Shown: piece by piece, positions 1 through 10,190 of the stretch
Numbering within the stretch: position 1 is the first letter of the stretch
Layout of the letters: each line of letters starts with the position of its first letter
Source of the DNA: Paulinella micropora
Taxonomy: Eukaryota > Cercozoa > Imbricatea > Euglyphida > Paulinellidae
Length of the DNA stretch: 64,000 nucleotides
NCBI GenBank assembly: GCA_019918135.1
Contig: WBZZ01003223.1
Coordinates: 184,001 to 248,000 of the forward strand
Direction: 5' to 3'
Position numbers and translations under genes: made by a program
Notes under the pieces: model-generated
The model's database searches: none
What the model saw: only the letters and a program-made list of their open reading frames with translations
Told to the model about the DNA's origin: nothing

Positions 1-66
1 CCCCAGAGGCTGTTTTCGACTTGGGCGTTTGTGTGCAAGCAGGCCAACACGCCAGCCTCACGCCCC

Positions 67-1275
67 ATGACGTTTCCAGAATTATGGATCCGATCGTGGC
101 GCGTCCCTATCCCGCGGAAGTGCTGGCAGGAATGGAAGGAAATCACTTGCGTGGCGATCCTATTTATGAGTGACGAGGAGACAAGGGCTGAAATCCTGCA
201 ACGTGTCATCGAAGGCAAAACTCGCGTGCAGACTCTAGTGTTGGCTGATAGCAACAACAGACTTTCTAAACAAGACCTGCAACAGGCCATGCAGATTAAT
301 GGGCTGCAGAGCCTTGGCGCATCTTTCCCGCGAGGTTTGTTCCGAAAAGTCAGCGATGAGCCAGTCACTGCCGACGTAAGCCCTGGAATGGCGCCATGTA
401 ACCGCTTTTTGAGTGACTGTCCCCGCGACTGTGACGACACGCTCGCTGCTTACCTGTCCAAAATCTTGCCGCACACGTTGATTGTCACCTTCAAGGAAAG
501 CTTAAGCCCTGCACTGCGTGATGTCCTGGGAAGAAGTGATCAGCTGCGGCAGCTCAAACTCCAATGGTACGGCTCCGCCGATCTTGGCTGGCTGCAGGCA
601 CTAACGAGACTGCGGTTTTTGGATCTCTCGTCCAATGATTATATCACGGATGCCTCGCTGGAAAGCTTAGCCGGCCTGCACGAGCTGCGCACGCTGTTGT
701 TGTCTCACGTGACCACCATTTCCGAGGCAGGGCTTCGACATTTGTCAACGATGCGCAATCTACAGCACTTTCATCTTGGCGATGAAGTTCACCTAACAAA
801 TCTTGCGTTTCTAGAAGACTGGCACAACCTCGAAACTCTACGTTTCACTTCCAGCAGGCTCACCGGCGCTGCGCTGCAACCGCTGTTCGAACTCGCGAAC
901 CTGCGCTGCCTGGTTATGAATAATAACCTCTTGCTCACAGACGCGGGCCTTGCACGTTTGCCCCGCAATCTGCAACAGTTGAGCCTCGGGGGATGCCGCG
1001 CTCTCACTGACGAGGGCCTCGCGTGTCTGTCGCGCCTGACACGTCTGCGACATCTAGTGCTAACAGGTTGTAGCCTACTTACTAATGCCGGAATCCAACA
1101 CTTGTTAGCCTTGACAAATCTGCAAGACCTCGAGTTGCACGACTGTTGGTTGCTGACAGACGACGTGTTCACACACCTTTTGCATAATTTTCCAAAATTT
1201 ACGGAAACTAGGTATTTTGCACTGCCCCGAAATCACCATGGACGGCATTGGCGATTTCAAGGCAGAGCGGCCTGA
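67..1275 (+). CDS. Leucine-rich repeat protein (cysteine-containing/AMN1-like LRR), possibly 5' partial
   Basis: The frame is open to the left edge of the window, so the true start may lie outside; the first ATG is at 67, giving 402 residues. Residues about 160-375 hold eight LRRs of about 25 residues with the pattern LxxLxxLxL followed by LTDAGL or LTDEGL, which is the cysteine-containing LRR type found in F-box proteins. The N-terminus (FPELW and following) may be a degenerate F-box. LRRs of this type bind proteins, often as substrate receptors of SCF ubiquitin ligases; that role is inferred. It is one of four LRR or F-box-like proteins in the block. Confidence 0.75.
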   Translation: MTFPELWIRSWRVPIPRKCWQEWKEITCVAILFMSDEETRAEILQRVIEGKTRVQTLVLADSNNRLSKQDLQQAMQINGLQSLGASFPRGLFRKVSDEPVTADVSPGMAPCNRFLSDCPRDCDDTLAAYLSKILPHTLIVTFKESLSPALRDVLGRSDQLRQLKLQWYGSADLGWLQALTRLRFLDLSSNDYITDASLESLAGLHELRTLLLSHVTTISEAGLRHLSTMRNLQHFHLGDEVHLTNLAFLEDWHNLETLRFTSSRLTGAALQPLFELANLRCLVMNNNLLLTDAGLARLPRNLQQLSLGGCRALTDEGLACLSRLTRLRHLVLTGCSLLTNAGIQHLLALTNLQDLELHDCWLLTDDVFTHLLHNFPKFTETRYFALPRNHHGRHWRFQGRAA

Positions 1276-1621
1276 GGTAACGGTTATTTCCTCTAGCAGA
1301 TAAATAAACTCTCGACGGACACAATTTTCCCGTCGCCTTGCATCCAGCCCTTTCCTCCAACGAATTTGAAGACTAATCCGACGAGATGCCACACTGTCAC
1401 GCGCTGTCTGGTACGGGAATGGCGGAGACAGAGGGGCAGGGGGGGGGCATTATGGCAGGCCCCCCCCCCCCCCCAATCACTGTGTGTGTTGGCTGTCCCG
1501 AACATTGGCCCCCCCCCACCTTTGTCCCCCCCCCTCCCTCCCTCGTTCGCCCTGCCCATCTTTTCTTTTTGGTTGTTGTTTTTCTCTTTTGACCTTGGGA
1601 ACCAAACGACACAAAGAAGGC
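1276..1621. other. Spacer with facing G-run and C-run
   Basis: No gene is seen. A run of G near 1439-1447 faces a run of C near 1460-1474 across a short loop, so the transcript could fold into a G/C hairpin. More C-runs and T-runs follow up to the next start codon. Overlapping open frames here are low-complexity translations and are not supported. Confidence 0.5.
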
Positions 1622-2863
1622 ATGGCGTGCCCGCCCTTGCTGTCGGACATCGCGTGTTCAACCCTGTGGTACAACGTGACCGATGCCTCCGGCGTCCTGC
1701 GCCTGTTGGGGCGCGGCCACCTACGGGCGCAGGGCAACTACGGCCTGCTAGCGTTCCTGTCGGAGAGCTGCAACGGGCGCCCGAATTGTACGTGCCTGAT
1801 CTGTGCCCTGGAACGCAGGGCCCCTTGTGCTTTTAAACAACCCGGACCGCCAACCGAATGCCGTTGCATCAGCTGCCGCGTGTTCAAGCGAGATATGGCG
1901 GGCTCTGCCTGGGCAGAGAACAACAATCGGCGCCGCGTCCTGTTTACACAGCGCGACTTCGAGTCCAGGCCCCACGGAGAGGGCCTGTCGGTGCTGTCGT
2001 TCGGGACCCGCCGCGGCTACGGCTGTGCGGCCGTCGGGCTGAACCTGGGCCTGTGGAAGCGCCAGACCTTCTACGATCAGATGTGCGGGAGGGGCAGCCC
2101 CCGGAGGAATCGTGCGCTGCTGGCCGAAACCGCCACCGCGCTGTTCGGCCGGCGGAGCGGCGTCCGGCTCTGCGCGCTGATCTCGGACCCGATCGACTCG
2201 GACTGCGACTGCGTTCTGTGCCGCACGTACAGCGAGCGGGGGCCCCTCAACCTCCGGCGGCTGCGGGCCCTGCTGCACACACGAGGAGAACAAGAAGAAG
2301 CAGAAGAAAAGGAAGAGCTCGGGCCTTACGAGGACGACGGTGCCCGCACCCTGCGGACGCTCGCGCGGCTGCGCCGGACCTCGGGCTGCTCTAACCTGTG
2401 GCAGATCCAACTGCAGTCCGCGCGCGTGATCGACGACCTGAGCTACTACGGCGCCGACCGTACCCTGCAGTTTCTGTCGAGCCTGCAGGCTATCGCCGCG
2501 AGGGCCGGCGCGGCGGACCCCGTGCTGGCGGCGCTGGAAAATGAGTTCGGGCCCCTGGTGTCGTACGGCAAGCAACAGAAGACGAGCCGCTTCTACCTGC
2601 TGGTGCCAGGAGAGAGGCGCGAGCAGGAATACGAGGCGCTAACAAGCAGGGGCCTGGCTGTCATGAGCGTGACTACGCTCGATGCCTCCGCGGTCGCGGA
2701 CTGGAGTGCTAACCCCAGCGCCTACCTGCGGCGGCCCCTGGGGCGTGAACAGCGGCTGGTCGTGCTGGAAATGGTGAACCGCGTAGCGCAGCAAAGGAAA
2801 GGAGGTGAGGCGCCGCCCGGCCTGGACTTTAGTTTCGAGCCTAGCTTCTTGGTGTTCAAGTGA
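1622..2863 (+). CDS. Unknown protein with three CxCxxC clusters
   Basis: I do not recognise the family. The start is the ATG at 1622, where GC-rich coding sequence begins after the homopolymer spacer; it gives 413 residues. Three short clusters share the pattern CxCxxC (CTCLIC, CRCISC, CDCVLC), at about residues 58-63, 80-85 and 198-203, and look like metal-binding knuckles. A charged Glu/Lys stretch near residues 222-235 separates this Cys-rich half from a more ordinary alpha/beta C-terminal half that ends in FLVFK. No signal peptide or membrane segment is seen. It lies between an LRR gene and an oppositely directed unknown gene. Confidence 0.6.
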   Translation: MACPPLLSDIACSTLWYNVTDASGVLRLLGRGHLRAQGNYGLLAFLSESCNGRPNCTCLICALERRAPCAFKQPGPPTECRCISCRVFKRDMAGSAWAENNNRRRVLFTQRDFESRPHGEGLSVLSFGTRRGYGCAAVGLNLGLWKRQTFYDQMCGRGSPRRNRALLAETATALFGRRSGVRLCALISDPIDSDCDCVLCRTYSERGPLNLRRLRALLHTRGEQEEAEEKEELGPYEDDGARTLRTLARLRRTSGCSNLWQIQLQSARVIDDLSYYGADRTLQFLSSLQAIAARAGAADPVLAALENEFGPLVSYGKQQKTSRFYLLVPGERREQEYEALTSRGLAVMSVTTLDASAVADWSANPSAYLRRPLGREQRLVVLEMVNRVAQQRKGGEAPPGLDFSFEPSFLVFK

Positions 2864-3137
2864 TTCGTTGGAGGAAGCCTGGCTTTGTGACCGGTCCAGC
2901 CGGTTGGGACCGAGTCAACAAAGAAAATATATTTCTTTTACAAAGATTCGAGCCAAAGAGGACAGAGCAATAGATTTGGCTTCTTGTCTGGAAGAAAGAA
3001 AGGAATTGAAGTGTACGGAGGAAGCTCGCGCTCTCTCTCTATCTCTCTTTTGGTTGTCTTTTTGACTGACGAAAATCTCATCTCAAATATTAACAACTGG
3101 ACCGGACCTTTGATACTTTGGAGTAAAGTTTCTTTAT

Positions 3138-4231
3138 TTACAGGTATTTGCCACAACTCTTGCAACTTCTGCCGCTCAAGACACGACCATCTGGATCCAC
3201 CCACACGCCCGTTTTTTCTCTTAATATCACTTTAGCTCTCAGTACGTCTGCGCGCTTGCTTCGATTCATGATAGAGACACCCCCATTCAGCGGTTTGACC
3301 AGGCAGTCCAGGACGTGAGCAGACATGCTCCAGCCCCGCACAAAAGCCATTAACAGGCGCACCCCGTTGTAACCTAAACGGTAGCACGCAAGCCGTAACT
3401 GCTTCCAGTCTTCGACCTCGCCCAGTTCTGTGCGCCACTCAGAGGGAATCCTAGGAATCCTTGCAAGAAAGGCGTTACGGTTATCACGTAGGAACTCTTT
3501 CATCAGGCCTACCACCCTGTCCTCATTCTCCGGCGGCTGTGTAGGCTTGGCTTTGCTATCCGAATACGGAGCGAACAGGCGCTCTCTCTTTGTGTTTATT
3601 TCTGATAATATTTTGTCCAGTGTGAGCACGCCATCTATTTTTTCTATGGCGCAGGCTGGTGCATCTTTCACAAGCTTGTCCAACGCCATCGCCAGCTGCT
3701 CCGCCGCAAACTTAAAATCTTCAATGTAAAAAGAAGCATCTCTTTCAAAATTGTCATTGTATTTTATCCTCACCAGAGGTACAGATAGGAGCTTTTTGTC
3801 ATTCCAAAGAGGCCGGCGTTCTACGTGCTGATTGCTTTCATGGATAGTAATAGAGGCACGTCCCTGCTCGTACACTTGTTTGCCCTGTCTGTTGACCTCC
3901 ACTCGCAGGTCGTCTCGAGCGTCACTCTGACCGTGCCTTCCGACTCGAACGGGTACTTATTAACCTCTTTTTTTGTCGCGTCAAACCGGATGCATTCCCC
4001 TTTATTTATATCTTCGCGTACCTCTGCTGTTGTATCGCCATGTCGCTGGAGGCGTAAAGGTGTCTTGGCGTCAAGCTTCAGCTCGTTGCGGATAATATTG
4101 TACAAAGCCGGTAAATCTTGCCAATCTCCGATTTCGACATCCTCCGTAATGTAATCAGCAACATAGGACCGTCCGTCTTCAGGTGGTATCTTGAAACATC
4201 TCACGGCCACAGGCACCTTCGTCGTCGTCAT
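3138..4231 (-). pseudogene. Unknown gene, coding signal in two frames
   Basis: Not recognised. The minus-strand ATG at 4231 opens MTTTKVPVAVRCF; the strong coding signal runs down to 3138 and ends in a Cys pair (SCKSCG). It is not one uninterrupted frame in this copy. The N-terminal third is rich in predicted beta strand; the middle is helical with a Lys/Pro/Glu-rich linker; the C-terminal third (near 3250-3450) is helical. It converges tail to tail with the CxCxxC gene at 1622-2863. A TTTAAAA box lies just upstream of the start, as at several genes here. Confidence 0.5.
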
Positions 4232-4752
4232 TGTCGTTTGCAAGAATAGCCAAGGGTCCGCTTTAAAAGATTTATGTCTCGAAAGAGGTTCAAAAAAGTC
4301 ACTGCCACAACATTGCTCTTTCTACAATTTGGGACAGAAAAAAGGGAAGGGAAAATGCTCTGCCTCATCCCAACCCCCCGTTCATCGGCTTACTCCTCTT
4401 TCCAACGGGGCTGTTTTCTAGGGCGGGGACACGCCACACACACCCCACCCCCCCTCTCGTCCCCCCCTGTCAAATCCAAGAGCCGTGCCAGACAAACCAC
4501 ACGCTGTGGCTCCCCCCTCCCTTCCCCCGCGCCCCGGAACGTCCTTATCCCTCTCTCTCATCCTCCTCCACAGGTCGTGTCTCCGTTTTCTTTTTTGCGC
4601 TTTTGGCTAAAAAAAATAAACAAAAAAAATTAACCGCTCGGGCCTTGGAAGAGAGAAAGAGAAAAAAGAACCAGAAACCAGAACGAGCGCGCGCGAGAGA
4701 GCGGGAGGGAAATACTTTTTTTCTTTCTCGGCCAGAAGAGAATAAAGTCGTC
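4232..4752. other. Divergent intergenic region with C-runs and purine-rich leader
   Basis: No gene is seen. It separates divergent starts at 4231 (minus) and 4753 (plus), so it should hold both promoters. C-runs lie at 4444-4480; A-runs and a GAGAGA-rich purine stretch (about 4645-4740) directly precede the start at 4753. Confidence 0.4.
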
Positions 4753-7700
4753 ATGTGGCCGCTGTGGTTGCTGTCGTTCGCCGGCGCCGACACCCTCGGC
4801 GGCGCGCCTAGCACGGTCTCGTGGCAATCCTCACTGAACCTGACGGCCGCGTACCCCGGCTGGTCCGGCGACTTTGCGCCCGTGCCGCTGCTGTCCAACA
4901 ACCACTGCCGCCAGTGGAACGGCGCGGGCCGAATTACGGCGTTGTGGTGGTGCTCGCCGAACCCGCGCGCCCTGTACGGCGACAATTGCCCCGTGCCCAA
5001 GACCACGCTCGAGGCCTACACGCTGCTGTGCTCGCCGCTCGACCTGCGGCAGGTCCAGGCCGCCGCGGACAGCATCCTAGGCCTGCGGCTCGGGCCCCCC
5101 GGCGGGCGCACAACGGCGTGGCTGTGGTCCGAGGAAGACATCACGGTGTGGTGGAACGAGGTCGACCTTGCACGGCTCGAGCGCCTGTTTGACGGCGCGC
5201 CCGAAACTTTGCTGGCGCTGCCGTCGTGGGCGGTCGCGGCCGTCACCAAGGAAACAAGTGCCAACGGGACCTTCTACAAGTGGCAGGCCGTGGTGTGCGG
5301 GCCGGAAACGACGCCGCTGAGCGCGCCGGCCGGCTTTCCGGCCTGGCGCTACTGCTGCCGTGTCGTCGGGAACCTGCGGGACACTTCGACGTCGGACGCG
5401 CGGTACGAGGACGCCTGCGCCGACGTGCCCCGGAGGCTGCTGACCCCCGGCGCGGACCCGCAGCCCGCGGAGCCCTGCGGGCCCGAGCAGACCGTCGTTT
5501 TGTGCGACAGCAGGCAAGCTCCCGTAGTTGCATACAACACGACGTCGTTTGTGCCGCCCAGGCGCTGCACCGTCTTCTGCCGCTGGCCCTGCCGGGGCGA
5601 GCTGCCCGCGGCGTCCGGCTGTGCCAGCACCATCGATTGGCAGGAGCCGCGCACTGGCTGTACGGATAGCGGCCAGCTGCGGCTGCGCGCGTGCGACCGC
5701 AGCCTGCTGAGCGAGGCGCACACGCCGTGCCGCAGCGACGAAATAGCGCTCGCGTCGCCGCCGGGGGCTACAGAGGAGTCCGACCCCGAGTTCTGCGCCG
5801 TCGGGCGCCTGGGCTGCGCGTTCGACGGCTGCCGCTGCTGGGCGAGCGCGCGCGGTGACGCGGGCTGCTGCGCCGCGCACCCGTTCTGCCGCGGCCACGG
5901 GCGCCTGTGCGAGCGCGGGTGGACCGGAACCGGCAATGAACAGCCGCACGCCGTGTGCCAGTGCGACGACGGCTACGTGGGCGAGCGCTGCGAGGAGCGT
6001 TTGTCGGAGCTGGTGTGCCACCTGTCGGCGCGGACGCGCGCGCTGCACGCGCACCCGGTGGACGTGAGGCCGTCGCCGTCGCGCACGCCGTCGCGCTCGA
6101 CGTCGCCGTCGATCACACCGTCGCGCACGCCGACGATCTCGGACAGTCCGTCCAAGACGGTGACCAGAACGCCCACGCAAACGCCCAGCCGGTTCCCCAG
6201 CCTTGTTCCCGCGTACATCTTTAGGCACTCGAACTTGTGCATGTGCGCTGCCACGTTCACGTGGGAGGAGTGCCCGTCGAGCACGGCAGCCGCGCGCAGG
6301 TGCGCCATGGGATATGGCACGGAACGGCTGCTGGGCCCGGCCGACCCGTCGAACTATTTGCAGCAGTGTCTGCACCTGTCCGTGCCGGGCTGCGTGGTCA
6401 ACGGCTTCTCGTGGTTGGCGTGTGATTCTGCACTGCCACAATACAACATCGTCTCGCGCCAGAATGTCTGGAGCGGCGGCCGGATCTACAACCTTTGCCA
6501 AGACTGCGATATTTATAACACTTGCTCCAGCAAGACCCTTTATCTCAGGGCTCCGTCTTCTGCGGGCGAGCAGTGGGCCTTCAGCGAGTCGCTTAACGGC
6601 CGTGCTTCTCTGACCACCTCGATTCCGTACCTGTTCCAGACCGACACGCCGTCAGCGTCCGCGTCTGTGACCCTGTCGGCCACGACCAGCGCTTCTTCCT
6701 CCGGCTCCCCGACATCTTCGCGCTCGCCGTCGCCGTCGCCGTCGCTGCGGCCCCCGGCCGTGGTCGTGCGCGGTGGCGACGGGAGCTGTCTCCGCGTTCA
6801 GACTCTCGCGTGGGGCGACTGCGGCACGTTATCAGAGCAGTTGGACATGGCGGTCACGCTGCACAACTCTCGCGTGGAATGGCCGTCCTACGGCTCCGGC
6901 CGCTTTGCCTCTGCGCTGGCCGCCGCTTCGGCGCTCGGCTGCGACCTGCTGTCGTTGTCCGCGCTCGGACAGAACTTCTCACTTGCTCTTTCACCGCTGG
7001 ACCCCCAAGACGGGCTGCAGCAGGTCACCGCGCTGGAGGTGCGGCCCGGCGCATTCTTGCTGCGGCTCACCGGGTGCGGGCTCGACCACGTGCTGCGCCC
7101 TCGCGTGGGCTGGGTGCCGGCAGGCAGTTGCGGCGAAGAATGCCTCGTGACGCTGACCTCGCCTGGAGTAAACCCGACGCCATCGGGTAGCGGCAGCACT
7201 AGTTTGTCAAGCAGCCTCACGCCCAGCCGCAGCCCCCCGCCGGCCGTTGTGCTGCTGGACCGCCTGGGCTACTGCCTGAGCCAGTCTCAACAGCAGCTCC
7301 AGTACGTAGACTGCGGCGGTGGGCTAACCGCCGGTCCCAACGAGATCTGGTACCATATCACCGATTTCTCTGCGCAGTTCCCTGACTGCTGGTCGACGCA
7401 GGCCAATATGGGAAGCTGTCTAACGTGCCTCAGATGCAACTACCAGATGACGGAAGAAAGGCAGGCGCTGTTTATGACGATCGGTGCCCCGTGCACCGCC
7501 TACCAGGACGCGTACACCTTCAGCGGGGGGCTGACGCTGGACCAGGGCCGCCTGCGCCTGACGCAGCCCTGCGGCGCGGGCTTTGACGTGTGGCTGCAGC
7601 GCGACCTGACGTGGGCGCGCGCCCCTGAGTACGCCCTGCAGCTAACGGTAGCTTCGTTCCCCGTGGTCTCGGGCATTGGCGCGCAGCCGTTGGCAGCCAC

Positions 7701-9384
7701 CGTGCTGGCTTTAAGTGCCATGTTCAAGTACAATTCCCTCTGCTTGCGCGCGGTACCCAACGGCAACGCGATCGACGTCGAACTTCAGGCCTGTCCCTCG
7801 GTCTCCGCGGCCAACGCAATCAAGGCTCCCTTCCTCTTCGCCGACGGGGGTGACGCCGTGGGCTTGTTCTGGAGCGGCGACGGGGCCAGCCCCGACTACC
7901 TGAGGTACCAGCTGCGGCCCAAGAGCGGCTTCTGTGATGATACTGCAAACATTGACGAGGTCGCCATGGCACTGGATTTCACAGAGCGTTTCTCGCCGCT
8001 ACGCGCGCGGATAGCCGTTGGCTCCGGAGGGGAGCTGTCGTGCTTTCAGTCGGGGCGTATCGCCGTGAGCTTGTTTTGCTGCGGTTATATTGTTCCTCCG
8101 GGGAGGAACGTCCTCTCGAACTATGCTGCGTTAGTGAACTACAAACTGGCCGTGTTCGCGCCGTTTGATGTGAGGGCCTCGGTGACACCGTCCATTTCGG
8201 TCACTACGTCGATCACGGCGTCCGTGTCGGTGACCACTTCGGTCACTGCGTCGCGCACGCCGTCCGTGTCGGGGACGCCGCGGCCGCTGGTGTACGAGAC
8301 AACGCAGGGCTACGTGAACCTGGTCGTGTCCCGGCTGCTGGCCAGCGGCGAGGAGCTGCTGTGGCTCGGGCCTACCGGCCGCGTGGCCACGACGCTGGCG
8401 TCTATTGCGCTGGACCCCCGAGGGGGGCTGGACGCCGCTAGCCGCCAGGCGCAGTGGTGTACACTTCTGCCCGACACGGACCGCCTGCGGTACTCAGTCG
8501 TCTTTGCCAACTACGGGGCTGGCAGCAACAAGTGGTACGGCAACGGCACAACTGTTACGACCACCGCCACTGCTGGCTCGAGCGAGTGGTTCGAGCTGGT
8601 ACAGGTAGCACTTGCCGGCTCGCGCAACGTGTCGGCCGCCTTTGGCGGCCCGCTGTACCAGCTGGCGAGCTCAAATGTCTGCGTCGGCGTCGGCGGCTCT
8701 ACGGCGGAGATTGCGATGCTGCCATGCGGCAGTGCCGGGACCGCGCTTTACTTGCTAACGCAGAACCCGACACCGTCCGTGACGCCAACTAAATCAGTCA
8801 CGCCGTCCGCGACGCCAACCATTTCGCTGTCACCGTCCGTGACGCTGACTAGCTCAGTCACGCCGTCCGTCACGTCGACTATTTCAATCACACCGTCCGT
8901 CACGCCGACCATTTCAATCACGCGGTCCGTGACGTCTTCGGTGTCGATTACGGCTTCTCGGTCACCTACGATATCGGTCACGTCCTCCGTATCGATCAGT
9001 CCGATGAACCCAATCAGACGTTTCAGGTGTGAAAGTGGTGATTTTTACCAAGATTACTGTTTAACAGTGGTTGAGGGCTCGGGGCAGAAATATTTGTCAC
9101 TCGCCTATTGCTACAACTACCCTGCCGATCGCTCCACAGGCTTTGTAGTTGGGTACGGAGCCCTCCCTCAACCCATCTACTGGGCGGCGAATATGTCTTG
9201 GTGCCTCAGATCCGATGGGACCAAGGGTATCCTGAGCGACAGTGGCGTCTGCGATTTAAAAATGCTAGATACTAATGACATACAATATATACCCTCTGAT
9301 CCTCCGAACAGACTAGTCTGCAGCGCTGGAACTAACAAAGTGCTCTGGCTGACCATTATGACTACTGACTTCTTTCGGCCTTGA
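4753..9384 (+). CDS. Very large secreted cysteine-rich protein with an EGF-like module and Ser/Thr/Pro linkers
   Basis: The ATG at 4753 opens a short hydrophobic N-terminus (MWPLWLLSFAGA) that fits a signal peptide; the protein is 1,543 residues. Residues about 376-415 form an EGF-like module with closely spaced Cys (CQCDDGYVGERCEE). Five mucin-like linkers of TPSxS, SPSxT or SVTxS repeats lie near residues 437-485, 630-668, 805-830, 1143-1177 and 1338-1417 and separate globular Cys-containing modules. Several modules begin CLxV or CLRA and end with a spaced Cys, faintly like ricin-type beta-trefoil lectins (weak inference). Likely role: surface or secreted adhesion protein, probably heavily O-glycosylated. 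The frame is intact over 4.6 kb, unlike many neighbours. Confidence 0.75.
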   Translation: MWPLWLLSFAGADTLGGAPSTVSWQSSLNLTAAYPGWSGDFAPVPLLSNNHCRQWNGAGRITALWWCSPNPRALYGDNCPVPKTTLEAYTLLCSPLDLRQVQAAADSILGLRLGPPGGRTTAWLWSEEDITVWWNEVDLARLERLFDGAPETLLALPSWAVAAVTKETSANGTFYKWQAVVCGPETTPLSAPAGFPAWRYCCRVVGNLRDTSTSDARYEDACADVPRRLLTPGADPQPAEPCGPEQTVVLCDSRQAPVVAYNTTSFVPPRRCTVFCRWPCRGELPAASGCASTIDWQEPRTGCTDSGQLRLRACDRSLLSEAHTPCRSDEIALASPPGATEESDPEFCAVGRLGCAFDGCRCWASARGDAGCCAAHPFCRGHGRLCERGWTGTGNEQPHAVCQCDDGYVGERCEERLSELVCHLSARTRALHAHPVDVRPSPSRTPSRSTSPSITPSRTPTISDSPSKTVTRTPTQTPSRFPSLVPAYIFRHSNLCMCAATFTWEECPSSTAAARRCAMGYGTERLLGPADPSNYLQQCLHLSVPGCVVNGFSWLACDSALPQYNIVSRQNVWSGGRIYNLCQDCDIYNTCSSKTLYLRAPSSAGEQWAFSESLNGRASLTTSIPYLFQTDTPSASASVTLSATTSASSSGSPTSSRSPSPSPSLRPPAVVVRGGDGSCLRVQTLAWGDCGTLSEQLDMAVTLHNSRVEWPSYGSGRFASALAAASALGCDLLSLSALGQNFSLALSPLDPQDGLQQVTALEVRPGAFLLRLTGCGLDHVLRPRVGWVPAGSCGEECLVTLTSPGVNPTPSGSGSTSLSSSLTPSRSPPPAVVLLDRLGYCLSQSQQQLQYVDCGGGLTAGPNEIWYHITDFSAQFPDCWSTQANMGSCLTCLRCNYQMTEERQALFMTIGAPCTAYQDAYTFSGGLTLDQGRLRLTQPCGAGFDVWLQRDLTWARAPEYALQLTVASFPVVSGIGAQPLAATVLALSAMFKYNSLCLRAVPNGNAIDVELQACPSVSAANAIKAPFLFADGGDAVGLFWSGDGASPDYLRYQLRPKSGFCDDTANIDEVAMALDFTERFSPLRARIAVGSGGELSCFQSGRIAVSLFCCGYIVPPGRNVLSNYAALVNYKLAVFAPFDVRASVTPSISVTTSITASVSVTTSVTASRTPSVSGTPRPLVYETTQGYVNLVVSRLLASGEELLWLGPTGRVATTLASIALDPRGGLDAASRQAQWCTLLPDTDRLRYSVVFANYGAGSNKWYGNGTTVTTTATAGSSEWFELVQVALAGSRNVSAAFGGPLYQLASSNVCVGVGGSTAEIAMLPCGSAGTALYLLTQNPTPSVTPTKSVTPSATPTISLSPSVTLTSSVTPSVTSTISITPSVTPTISITRSVTSSVSITASRSPTISVTSSVSISPMNPIRRFRCESGDFYQDYCLTVVEGSGQKYLSLAYCYNYPADRSTGFVVGYGALPQPIYWAANMSWCLRSDGTKGILSDSGVCDLKMLDTNDIQYIPSDPPNRLVCSAGTNKVLWLTIMTTDFFRP

Positions 9385-10190
9385 TGGACTTCTCGTCGTC
9401 AAGGCTAAGGGTTGCAAAAAAAAGACGCAGGTGTCAACGTTTCGTTTGCGGGAGGTGACAGGCGCTGGCTGTATGGTCTGAGAAAGAGGGGGGGAGGAAG
9501 GCTCACGACGTACAAATGCGAGGGTTGGGGGGGGGGACGGGAGATGGGGATGGACCGAAGAATTATCGTGAGATCCCCAGAAAAAAAACCTTCGTACCTC
9601 TCTCCTTTCTTAAAGGAAGCCCTACAATTAAAAAAAGAAAAAAAGGTTTTGCTGGTAATACCTCGCTTTCTTTTTTTTAAACTTCTGGAGAGCAGCCGTG
9701 AAGATGCAAGCTAATCTAAGACCAGAGTTAAGTACTGGATAGCTTGTGTTATTACAAAAGAAAAAAAAAGCTTCAGGTAAAGATTAAACGAAAACTCTTG
9801 TAAACAAACAAACAAAAAAGTCTCGTACTAAATTTATCACTTCGCTTTCCTTAGGGGGGAGGGCCAAGGGCGGTTCAGTCAACCCAGAAAAAAAAAACAA
9901 AAAAAACGGAGGGGAGGGGAAGGGCCGTGACGGGGCACTGCAAGAGAGAGAGAGAGACAGAGAGGGAGAGGGGGGGGGGGGCCGCGGAGTTAGCAGGCGA
10001 AGAAAAAAAAACAAAAAAAAAACTCCTCCCACCTCTTGTAGCACGGAACTAAAAAAAGAAGAAAGCTTTCCAGTAAAAAAATAAAGGAAGGAAAAAGAGT
10101 GGCAGCGCCCTTCTCCGCTTTGGTTTTTCTTTTTTGCCTTCTTGCTGATTTTTTTCCCGAGCGTCTGCCTCTCTGTGTTTTTTTTAGAGC
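9385..10190. other. Homopolymer-rich spacer
   Basis: No gene is supported. Seen: G-runs (9520s, near 9970), long A- and T-runs, a GA microsatellite near 9945-9968, and T-runs immediately before the next ATG. A 100-residue open frame at 9412-9714 is low-complexity. Confidence 0.45.

Noticed and set aside
1366-1836. Pro-rich open frames around 1,366-1,836 on both strands
   Set aside because: They span C- and G-homopolymers, have no stable composition and overlap the supported gene at 1,622.
1748-2575. Minus-strand open frame of 275 residues
   Set aside because: Antisense shadow of the CxCxxC gene; Arg/Ala/Gly-rich without features.
5077-6501. Long Arg/Ala-rich open frame on the minus strand
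   Set aside because: Antisense shadow of the intact secreted-protein gene in GC-rich DNA; no domain seen.
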